A stretch of DNA of 64,000 nt from Mucilaginibacter daejeonensis (GTDB lineage Bacteria > Bacteroidota > Bacteroidia > Sphingobacteriales > Sphingobacteriaceae), in the NCBI RefSeq assembly GCF_020783335.1, contig NZ_CP086068.1, positions 4,216,001 through 4,280,000 on the forward strand, in the 5' to 3' direction. Under the pieces are notes generated by a model, which was given only the letters and a program-made list of their open reading frames with translations, searched no databases and was not told the DNA's origin. This document shows positions 1 to 7,296 of the stretch, piece by piece. The position numbers and the translations under genes were made by a program. Every line of letters begins with the position of its first letter. Position 1 is the first letter of the stretch.

Positions 1-1089
1 TTTAAGCGTTTGCGTAGTGGCGAAAGGCCATACGGCACCATCCCACTCGCAGCCGTGACCGGTGCCATGGGTACGGAACAGCGGGTGACGACGTTCGGCC
101 GTGGTGATACCCCATGGCGCATTGAAGCCTTTCTCGTCGGTCAGTTGTTCCCATTGCTCGGCGTATTTGACCTTATCATCAGGCAGGTTAAAGTACCAAG
201 GGATAAAGCCCAGCTCTTCACGAGCATCGGCCAGTTTTCCTTTGGCCACTTGTTTGACTTTGAAAAAGTTGGCCTCATTGTCCCATAGCGTATCCTGCAC
301 CATGCGCTTCAGTTGAGCGGCCTTGGCCTGGTAACGGTTCATCAACGTATCATTGCCAAAAAGTTTGGCCATTTTAGTAAGGGCTACCGCGTTGCCATAC
401 ATGTAGCTGTTGATCGTAGGCCTGATGTTCTTATCCTTACGGCCGCCGCTAATGGATTCCTCCATGGCATCGCGCACATCAAATTGCCAGAACATTTGGT
501 TTGGCGCCATCTTTTCGGTCTCCCACTGGCGGTAGTCGGCATCCAGTACGGGCAGTTGCTTTTGCAGCGTGGCCTTGTTCTGGTTAACGAGGTAGTAGTT
601 GTATACCGCATCCTGCAACCAGCTGCTGAACGCGTGCAAATGTGGCTTAGGAGTTTTAGGGTCGATATAGAGCCAGAAGTTGATGTACTGATCCAAGTAT
701 TGCGGGTCGCGCATCCAGCGACCTTCATAAATATGGTGGCCCAGGGCACTGCTTACCGTGTTGTACTTACCGGCATGGTTCACCTGTGTAATGAATTCCG
801 TGAACACGAACCCATCAGGTGTTTGCTTCAGGTGCTTGCGGAACGCCCACCAACGGTAGTAGTAGATCTTCTCGATGGTACTATCAGGGCACTCGAACAA
901 CGGCGCGTTCTTGGACAGGAACTCATACGCCTGGTCATTGGTCACGTAGTTCTTTACCGTTTCGGTATCGATCTTATTGAACGACTCTACGTAAAACTTC
1001 AGCTTATCGGTGCCGAGGCCTGGTTTGGTTTGCGCCACACCAATGGCCGTGGTCAGGCCAAGTGCAAGGCTGAATATCGTCTTCTTCAT
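1..1089 (-). CDS. Putative (alpha/alpha)6-barrel glycoside hydrolase, MGH1-like (C-terminus outside window)
   Basis: The gene starts at the ATG at 1089 and runs 363 codons to base 1 without a stop, so its C-terminus lies outside. Residues 1-19 look like a signal peptide ending near GVAQ, so the enzyme is probably periplasmic. Visible motifs are RDAMEESISGG (about residues 206-216), RPTINSYMYG (about 223-232) and GCEWDGAVWPFATT (about 346-359). These resemble toroid glycosidases related to GH63 and the MGH1-like family, where acidic residues in such motifs are catalytic. It is the last visible gene of the pectin locus, separated from the dehydrogenase gene by a palindromic repeat. A role on a pectin side chain is inferred from position only; the substrate is unknown. 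Confidence 0.75.
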   Translation of the reverse strand, partial: MKKTIFSLALGLTTAIGVAQTKPGLGTDKLKFYVESFNKIDTETVKNYVTNDQAYEFLSKNAPLFECPDSTIEKIYYYRWWAFRKHLKQTPDGFVFTEFITQVNHAGKYNTVSSALGHHIYEGRWMRDPQYLDQYINFWLYIDPKTPKPHLHAFSSWLQDAVYNYYLVNQNKATLQKQLPVLDADYRQWETEKMAPNQMFWQFDVRDAMEESISGGRKDKNIRPTINSYMYGNAVALTKMAKLFGNDTLMNRYQAKAAQLKRMVQDTLWDNEANFFKVKQVAKGKLADAREELGFIPWYFNLPDDKVKYAEQWEQLTDEKGFNAPWGITTAERRHPLFRTHGTGHGCEWDGAVWPFATTQTLK

Positions 1090-1099
1090 AATAAAAACG

Positions 1100-1194
1100 G
1101 CCCCACCTAAATCCTCCCCGGGAGGGAGGACCTTTGGAACCTGAGGTAGTTCTATGGTTCACCCCCTCCCTCCCGGGGAGGGCCGGGGTGGGGC
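1100..1194. repeat. Composite palindromic intergenic repeat, copy 1
   Basis: The whole gap between two genes is an inverted repeat. The outer ends are GCCCCACC (1100-1107) and GGTGGGGC (1187-1194). Inside each arm is a GC-rich hairpin core, CTCCCCGGGAGGGAGG, present once in each orientation (about 1114-1129 and 1167-1182). The middle is unrelated sequence. A second element with the same plan but different stem sequence lies at 24616-24710. It could also act as a terminator for the dehydrogenase gene. No coding potential was seen. Confidence 0.7.
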
Positions 1195-1198
1195 TATT

Positions 1199-2215
1199 TT
1201 ACTCGTTCACGATCATGGCTTTGATCACGCCGTTGGCGGGGTCAAGCCAGCTCTCAAAATTATCGGCCACCTCGTTAAATTCTACGCGGTGAGTTATGTA
1301 GGTCTTGGGATCTACCAGGCCTTGTTTCATGCAGGCGATCACATGCTCAAAATCCTGACGGGTGGCGTTGCGGCTGCTCATCAAGGTCGATTCGCGCTTG
1401 TGGAACTCAGGGTGACTAAAGCTGAACGCCTCTTTTTGCAGGCCGATGAGCACGTAACGGCCACCATGGGCCAGGTAGTCGATACCGCCGTTGATGGCTT
1501 TCAGGTTACCCGTAGCATCGATCACCACCGAGGCCATATCGCCACCGGTGATCTCACGTAGTTTTTCTACGGCGTTGCCGTCCAGAGGGTTGATCGTATA
1601 TTCGATACCCAGCTTATCCTTACAGAATTGCAAACGATCATTGCTTACATCCATGGCGATCACCTTACCACCGGCAATGCGGGCGAACTCGATGGTACCT
1701 AAACCGATAGGGCCCGCGCCGATCACGAGCACAAAATCGCCCTGATCAATGCCTGCACGGCGGATGCCATGGGCACCAATGGCCAATGGTTCAACCAAAG
1801 CCAATTCATCATAGGTAAGGCCTTCGCCGTGGATCAATGAGTAGGTGGGTACTTGCAGATAATCGCGCATACCTCCATCGGCATGCACACCGCACACTTG
1901 TATGTTGGCGCAGCAGTTAGGTTTGCCCGTGCGGCAGGCCACGCAATGGCCACAGTTAAAATACGGGATGAACGTTACGGCCTCTCCCACCTCAAAGCCC
2001 GGCGCGTTGCCGGTATCTACCAGCTCGCCCGAAAGCTCATGACCTAAGATGCGTGGGTAGCTAAAAAAGGGCTGCGTACCGCGAAAGGCATGCAGATCGG
2101 TACCGCAAACACCTATTCGTTTGATCTTGATGATGGCGTGATCGGCTTTGGATACCGGCTGCTCAGCTTCGCTATAGGCAAAGCTGCCCGGTGTGGTACA
2201 GGTCAATACTTTCAT
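1199..2215 (-). CDS. Zinc-dependent medium-chain alcohol dehydrogenase (sugar or sugar-acid dehydrogenase)
   Basis: This 338-residue protein is a typical medium-chain dehydrogenase. Catalytic zinc ligands are C37 (GVCGTD), H59 and E60 (GHE). Structural zinc ligands are C88, C91, C94 and C102. The Rossmann motif GAGPIG is at 166-171, and D189 at the end of the second beta strand favours NAD over NADP. The general family includes LgoD/RspB-like L-galactonate dehydrogenases, sorbitol dehydrogenases and deoxysugar dehydrogenases. It lies 12 bases after a lactonase-like amidohydrolase, so the pair may oxidise a sugar to its lactone and then open it; L-rhamnose from rhamnogalacturonan is one candidate. 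The exact substrate cannot be read from sequence. Confidence 0.85.
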   Translation of the reverse strand: MKVLTCTTPGSFAYSEAEQPVSKADHAIIKIKRIGVCGTDLHAFRGTQPFFSYPRILGHELSGELVDTGNAPGFEVGEAVTFIPYFNCGHCVACRTGKPNCCANIQVCGVHADGGMRDYLQVPTYSLIHGEGLTYDELALVEPLAIGAHGIRRAGIDQGDFVLVIGAGPIGLGTIEFARIAGGKVIAMDVSNDRLQFCKDKLGIEYTINPLDGNAVEKLREITGGDMASVVIDATGNLKAINGGIDYLAHGGRYVLIGLQKEAFSFSHPEFHKRESTLMSSRNATRQDFEHVIACMKQGLVDPKTYITHRVEFNEVADNFESWLDPANGVIKAMIVNE

Positions 2216-2227
2216 TATTATCAGGAA

Positions 2228-3064
2228 CTATATATCAAGGTTATAAAATTTGATGGCGTTGCCACCCCAGAACTTCATTTTATCGGTGTCAGACAAGGCT
2301 TCGGTGTAATGGCGCACCATTTTGACCACGCGGTTGTAACCTCCCGCTACCATACACACCGGCCAGTCAGACCCGAACATGACGCGATCAATGCCAAAGG
2401 CATCAAATATCACATCCATGTACGGTTTAAAGTCCTCTTCTTCCCAGGTGTACCAGTTGGCCTCGGTCACCATGCCCGACACTTTACAATGCACATTAGG
2501 ATGTTGAGCGATGGACCTGATGCTTTTTTCCCAACCTGCCACTTCGTGGTTCTTGATGTCGGGTTTGGCGATGTGATCGATCACAAAGGCCTGATCCGGG
2601 AACTCGGCCACCAGCTGCGCCGAAAAGTCGATCTGATCTGGAAAGATCAGGATGTCATAGGTGAAGCCGTATTTGCTTAACAAGCTGATACCCTTTTTGA
2701 ACTTTGGTGTCAGCATCAGATCACGCTGCGGTTCGCCCTGCAGCACATGCCTGAAACCTATCATCTTGTCATGACGGCTGTAATGCTTCAAACGCTCTTC
2801 CACATCGTCGGCCTGCAGATCAACCCAGCCCACTACGCCTTTGATGAATGGGTAACTGTGAGCCAGTTCCAATAAAAAAGTGTTCTCTTTTTCGGTTTGG
2901 CTGGCTTGCACGGCAATGCAACCCTCAATGCGGTTATGCATCAGGATGTGCATCAGGTCGGGCGGCAAAAAATCACGACGGATGACATCCATGTCCTCCG
3001 TGATCCAGCTGTCTCTTACAGGGTCAAATTTCCAAAAATGCTGATGGGCATCGATCTTTATCAT
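2228..3064 (-). CDS. Amidohydrolase-2 family, L-fucono/L-rhamnono-lactonase-like hydrolase
   Basis: The 278-residue protein begins MIKIDAHQHFW, the metal-binding HxH signature at the N-terminus of COG3618 lactonases. Later motifs are VIDHIAKP (metal His) and FGSDWPV (catalytic Asp), as in the amidohydrolase TIM barrel. The ATG at 3064 was chosen because the reading frame upstream, to about 3139, encodes an unrelated tail and the family starts at this motif. No signal peptide is seen, so it is cytoplasmic. Characterised relatives open L-fuconolactone or L-rhamnono-1,4-lactone. It forms a two-gene unit with the zinc dehydrogenase just downstream. The substrate is inferred. Confidence 0.85.
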   Translation of the reverse strand: MIKIDAHQHFWKFDPVRDSWITEDMDVIRRDFLPPDLMHILMHNRIEGCIAVQASQTEKENTFLLELAHSYPFIKGVVGWVDLQADDVEERLKHYSRHDKMIGFRHVLQGEPQRDLMLTPKFKKGISLLSKYGFTYDILIFPDQIDFSAQLVAEFPDQAFVIDHIAKPDIKNHEVAGWEKSIRSIAQHPNVHCKVSGMVTEANWYTWEEEDFKPYMDVIFDAFGIDRVMFGSDWPVCMVAGGYNRVVKMVRHYTEALSDTDKMKFWGGNAIKFYNLDI

Positions 3065-3265
3065 GGTAGTAGTAATGTTCTTATAGGTTATCCCACAACA
3101 ATGGCGGGGTACATCAGCGGCATTGTTCAAATAGATCAAAAATTATCAACACATCATTAATAATTTTTGCCCGTTTGTTATAGCATATTATCATTAACGG
3201 ATAACTTACGATCGGCCACTGAGCAAGATGTTCAAAATATTGAACCAAAGGTCCTGCCTTACGGC

Positions 3266-3832
3266 TTAGTTGCCCGGACCGGTAACGCCTTCGAAGCTTA
3301 CGTTGCGACTATCACTAATGTCCACATTCACGCGGCTATTCCCGTTAGGGTCTATCTCGAACGTGAACTTATCGATCTTAGGGTCATCCTTGGGATCTAC
3401 CACAATGGTCACGTTCCCTTTTTTACGCTGCTTTACGGCATACTGAAAGGTCTTGGTCACGTATTTCATAGGCGTCTCGTTACGTTTGGTGAGCACTGCC
3501 CCGTCAGAAGCGAAAGCACCATTATCATACTGGTTATCGAACGATGGCAAATAGGCCACCAACGAGTCGGCCGTCATTTTGATGTAGTAGTTATTGACCA
3601 GCTTGATATGGCTGTTGGCCGACGTGGCCTGGTTATTAGCGAAAGTAGCGTTCAGGGATACTTCCTTGCTAATGGCCGACAGGTTTGCGAACTTGGCCAA
3701 AAAGGTAAAGCTTTTACCATCGGCGAGCTTTTTAAGAGCCACGGCCTGCGGATCGGCGGCAGTTTGTGCTTTTACGAACAGCGTAGCAACGGCCATTAGC
3801 CCTGCGGTCATTAATAGTTTGATGGTTCTCAT
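3266..3832 (-). CDS. DUF4251-like secreted protein
   Basis: A 188-residue protein with a signal peptide (residues 1-22, ending FVKAQ) and no transmembrane helix after it, so probably periplasmic. The body, with its LVNNYYIKMTADSLVAYLP segment and alternating polar strands, resembles DUF4251, a Bacteroidota-restricted family of unknown function. It lies inside the pectin gene run but is cut off from uxaA upstream by a terminator (3935-3960) and from the lactonase downstream by about 200 bases. It may therefore be an independent unit rather than part of pectin use. No catalytic motif was recognised. Confidence 0.75.
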   Translation of the reverse strand: MRTIKLLMTAGLMAVATLFVKAQTAADPQAVALKKLADGKSFTFLAKFANLSAISKEVSLNATFANNQATSANSHIKLVNNYYIKMTADSLVAYLPSFDNQYDNGAFASDGAVLTKRNETPMKYVTKTFQYAVKQRKKGNVTIVVDPKDDPKIDKFTFEIDPNGNSRVNVDISDSRNVSFEGVTGPGN

Positions 3833-3934
3833 GATCGATATTGGTTAGTAAGGTTATAGTGGATCTAGTACACAACAATATACGCAAGTTTTATTTGATC
3901 TGAACATTAACGTTGGTGTATTTTGATACAATAT

Positions 3935-3960
3935 AAAAGGCCGCATAAATGCAGCCTTTT
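3935..3960 (-). terminator. Intrinsic terminator after uxaA
   Basis: A hairpin with arms AAAAGGC.GCAT and ATGC.GCCTTTT, a two-base loop and one C/A mismatch lies 25 bases past the uxaA stop. The stem sequence is nearly the same as the terminator at 59690-59716. Confidence 0.8.
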
Positions 3961-3984
3961 ATCATATATCTGTAACGCTATCGA

Positions 3985-5637
3985 TTATAATGACACACCG
4001 CGTTTCCACGGAATGAAATCGTCCTGACCATGGCGTACGGCGCTGACCTCGATCTCGCCGCTGGCCACCTGGATCACATAATCCAATATACGTGAGCCGG
4101 CCTGCTCAATGGTCTCCTCACCTTCAATGATGGTACCTGTATTGATATCGATGATGTCGCTCATCTTATTATACAGCGCGGTGTTGGTAGCGATCTTGAC
4201 CACCGGGGTGATCGGGTTGCCCGTAGGCGTACCCAAACCGGTAGTGAACAACACTACGTTAGCGCCCGAGCCTACCTCGGCGGTGGTACTTTCTACATCG
4301 TTGCCCGGGGTGCAAAGCAGGTTCAATCCGGGGTTGACCACTTTTTCAGGGTAATCCAGCACATCTACCACTGGTGAGGTACCGGCTTTTTTGGCCGCAC
4401 CTGCTGATTTGATGGCATCGGTGATCAGTCCGTCCTTGATGTTGCCCGGCGATGGGTTCATATCAAAGCCCGAACCGGCCTCTTCGGCACGTTGCGCGTA
4501 GGTATGTACCAGGTCAACAAAACGGTCGGCATCCTCTTTTTGCACGCAACGGTCGATCAGGTTCTGCTCAACTCCGCAAAGCTCAGGGAACTCGGCCAGG
4601 ATAACTGATCCGCCCAAAGCCACCAACAGATCGGAGGTATAACCGATGGCCGGGTTGGCCGATATACCCGAGAAACCGTCAGATCCGCCGCACTCTAATC
4701 CAATGGTAAGTTTGCTTAACGGTGCCGGCTGGCGGGTAGCCTTGTTGGCCTCGATCAGTCCGGCCAGGGTTTTACGTAAGGCCTGCTCGATCATATCCGA
4801 CTCCTTACCTATCGTTTGCTGATCCAGTATGTACAGCGGTTTATCAAAGTTGGGTGAGCGTTTTTGTATCTCGGCCTGCAGGATCGATACCTGTGCGTTT
4901 TGGCAGCCAAGGCTTAGCACCGTAGCACCGGCCACGTTAGGGTGGGTGATGTAGCCGGCCAGCAAGCCGCAAAGCGTTTCGGCATCCTGACGGATACCGC
5001 CGCAGCCGCCCGTGTGGCTCAAAAACTTGATGCCGTCAACATTAGGGAACACACGGCTTTGCTGATCATCGGCATCAGAACCCGATATCTCGGTGTATAA
5101 CACCTCATCGATACCGCCACCGGCCTTTACTTTGTTGATCAGTTGCTGTGCTTTGCTTTCGTATACTTTTTTACGACCGTAGCCCAGCGGTTTCAATAAC
5201 GATTCCTGCAACACCTCGATGTTGCGGTTCTCGCAAAACACCATAGGGATCACCAGCCAGTAGTTAGCGGTACCCACCTCGCCGTTGCTGCGGTGAAAAC
5301 CGTTAAAGGTGCGGCTTTGCCATGGACTTACGTCCGGCTTTTGCCAATCCATGTGGCTACCCTCATGCAGGGTGCTGTTGGCGGCATGCTTGATGTTGGC
5401 CGTACTGATCACACCACCCGCAGGGATGTGTACCTGCGCCTTGCCCACCAGTACACCGTACATAATGATCTCGTCGCCAGGTTCAAAGGCATTGATAGCC
5501 ACTTTGTGTTTGGCCGGTATAGGGTCAACTGTGGTAACGGTATCATTACCGTAGGTGATCACCTCACCCACCGGCAGATCTACCAGCGCCACCAGTACAT
5601 TATCATTAGGATTGATCTTTAAGATCTTCTGTTTCAT
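3985..5637 (-). CDS. uxaA: Altronate dehydratase
   Basis: This 550-residue enzyme converts D-altronate to 2-keto-3-deoxy-D-gluconate in galacturonate breakdown. The N-terminus (about residues 1-90) is a SAF-type domain ending before HAANSTLHEGSH. The rest is the UxaA/GarD catalytic domain with the cysteine-bearing stretches SHTGGCGGIRQD, LSLGCQN, IGLECGGSDGFSG and LLCTPGNDVES, typical of this iron-dependent dehydratase family. It is somewhat longer than E. coli UxaA (about 495). It starts 27 bases after the uxaB stop, so the two reductive-pathway enzymes are co-transcribed, and a terminator follows. Cytoplasmic. Assignment is firm. Confidence 0.96.
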   Translation of the reverse strand: MKQKILKINPNDNVLVALVDLPVGEVITYGNDTVTTVDPIPAKHKVAINAFEPGDEIIMYGVLVGKAQVHIPAGGVISTANIKHAANSTLHEGSHMDWQKPDVSPWQSRTFNGFHRSNGEVGTANYWLVIPMVFCENRNIEVLQESLLKPLGYGRKKVYESKAQQLINKVKAGGGIDEVLYTEISGSDADDQQSRVFPNVDGIKFLSHTGGCGGIRQDAETLCGLLAGYITHPNVAGATVLSLGCQNAQVSILQAEIQKRSPNFDKPLYILDQQTIGKESDMIEQALRKTLAGLIEANKATRQPAPLSKLTIGLECGGSDGFSGISANPAIGYTSDLLVALGGSVILAEFPELCGVEQNLIDRCVQKEDADRFVDLVHTYAQRAEEAGSGFDMNPSPGNIKDGLITDAIKSAGAAKKAGTSPVVDVLDYPEKVVNPGLNLLCTPGNDVESTTAEVGSGANVVLFTTGLGTPTGNPITPVVKIATNTALYNKMSDIIDINTGTIIEGEETIEQAGSRILDYVIQVASGEIEVSAVRHGQDDFIPWKRGVSL

Positions 5638-5664
5638 ATCTTCTCTTGTACTATTGATCTTCTG

Positions 5665-7170
5665 TTATACTAACGTTTCTTTGGCCAGGATATGTTGCGC
5701 ACCATGAGCCTCTATCTGCTGCAACTGTTTTAACACCGCCTCTTTAAAACCGGGCAGTTGGGTCAGGTCGGTATCCCACAGGGTCTTGTTGCTCAGTATG
5801 CTGTAGGTCACATCATGCAGGTCATGGTTTTGCCAGGCTTGCGCAAAAATATCGGCCTGGCTATCGGTGATCACATAGTCGGCACCGTTGGCATGACCAA
5901 TGTACTGGCCATTATCGGCCTTGGTACATTTCATGAACCTGATGAAGGCCGCAAAGCCGGTAGCGATGTGAACCGGGACCAGATCGCACATTTTGTAATG
6001 GTTAAGCAGTAACGGCAAAACCCTCATCTTGATCTTTGATGAGTATTGTGCCGAGATACTGATCCACTGATGCTCGATGGCCGGGTTGCGGAAACGATCG
6101 AGCACTTTGGCCGAAAATTCGGTAGCGGCCTCATGGTCTACATCATAAGGGATGGCCGGGGCGATCTCTTTCAGCATCAAATGTTCGATAAAGTGTTTGA
6201 AGCCGGCATCGTCCATGGCTTGCTTCACGGTACGGAAACCTGAAAGGAACGCTACAGCGCAGCTCAGGGTATGCGTGCCGTTCAGTAAACGCAATTTCAA
6301 CTCGCGGAAGATCTCGATATCAGGTACGATTACCACGCCTTTATCTACCTGGGCAAAGCTCAGCACGTTCTTCACATGCTCATCGCCTTCGATAGCCCAA
6401 AGGGAGTACACCTCTGATACGATGCGCAGATCATCCTGGTAACCGCACTCGCTTTGCAGCTGGGCGGCCTGATCCGCACCGGGCTTACCCGGAACGATAC
6501 GATCTACCAGTGAGTTGCAGAAATAGTTATGTTCTTCCAGCCAGTCCATAAAGGCGGGCTCGAGTTTATTCAAGTGTGCCAGCTCAAGCACGATGGACTC
6601 CAGCTTTTTGCCGTTATCAACGATCAGCTCAGATGGCACGATCACCAAACCGCTATCGGCGCTGCCGTTGAATGCCTGGTAACGCTCATACAATACCGCC
6701 AGTAACTTACCCGGGAAGGATACGGGCGGATGCTTGCGAATATCATCCTGTACCAACTGTATGCCCACCTCGGTGGTGTTGGATATCACGATCTGCAGGT
6801 CGGGGCTTTGAGCCACCTTCAGGATGGCATCCCAATCGGTACCGGCCGATAGCACACGGCTGATGGCCGAACAGATGATCTGCTCATCAACATGCTTACC
6901 CTCGTCGATGCCTTTGATGTGGAGGGTGTACAGGCTGTCCTGACGGTCAAAATCAGTGGCCGAACCGGTATCGGTAGATTTGACCACCACCACGCGGCCG
7001 TTAAATACGCCCTCACGATTGGCTTTATCAATGTAATAGTTGGGCAAACCGCGCAGCAATACGCCGGTACCGAACTGTAATACTTTTTCGGGCAGATCAA
7101 AGATCTTTTCATCTGGCATCACCAGGCCCTCTACGTTTATCTTGTTTAAATTATATCTGGAAAGGATCAT
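5665..7170 (-). CDS. uxaB: Tagaturonate reductase
   Basis: A 501-residue member of the mannitol dehydrogenase family that reduces D-tagaturonate to D-altronate with NADH. The N-terminal nucleotide-binding loop is VLQFGTGVLLRG, and the catalytic signature KLRLLNGTH, with its Lys-Asn-His residues, is near the middle. E. coli UxaB is 483 residues. It is followed at once by uxaA. The UxaC isomerase that makes tagaturonate is not in this window. UxaB was preferred over fructuronate reductase (UxuB) because the next gene is altronate, not mannonate, dehydratase and the length fits UxaB. Confidence 0.93.
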   Translation of the reverse strand: MILSRYNLNKINVEGLVMPDEKIFDLPEKVLQFGTGVLLRGLPNYYIDKANREGVFNGRVVVVKSTDTGSATDFDRQDSLYTLHIKGIDEGKHVDEQIICSAISRVLSAGTDWDAILKVAQSPDLQIVISNTTEVGIQLVQDDIRKHPPVSFPGKLLAVLYERYQAFNGSADSGLVIVPSELIVDNGKKLESIVLELAHLNKLEPAFMDWLEEHNYFCNSLVDRIVPGKPGADQAAQLQSECGYQDDLRIVSEVYSLWAIEGDEHVKNVLSFAQVDKGVVIVPDIEIFRELKLRLLNGTHTLSCAVAFLSGFRTVKQAMDDAGFKHFIEHLMLKEIAPAIPYDVDHEAATEFSAKVLDRFRNPAIEHQWISISAQYSSKIKMRVLPLLLNHYKMCDLVPVHIATGFAAFIRFMKCTKADNGQYIGHANGADYVITDSQADIFAQAWQNHDLHDVTYSILSNKTLWDTDLTQLPGFKEAVLKQLQQIEAHGAQHILAKETLV

Positions 7171-7296
7171 TTTCTATCTATCGCACCTGCATTTACATTC
7201 AATTACCATTTGCCGTTGTCACCTTATCAAAACGCAGCGATCCGCTGTATTTATCTGGCATCGGCCAACCTTTTACAGGCCCATTACAAATTAATT

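Noticed and set aside
313-1110. Long plus-strand reading frame opposite the partial glycosidase gene
   Set aside because: It lies wholly in antisense to a protein with clear glycosidase motifs and has no recognisable domain; the minus strand reads as the real gene.
3167-3799. Long plus-strand reading frame of 210 residues over the DUF4251 gene
   Set aside because: It is antisense to a protein with a signal peptide and family-like strands, and has no domain of its own.
7235-7247. CAGCG-ATC-CGCTG inverted repeat before uxaB
   Set aside because: Only 5-base arms; it does not match the LacI operators found elsewhere and could be chance.
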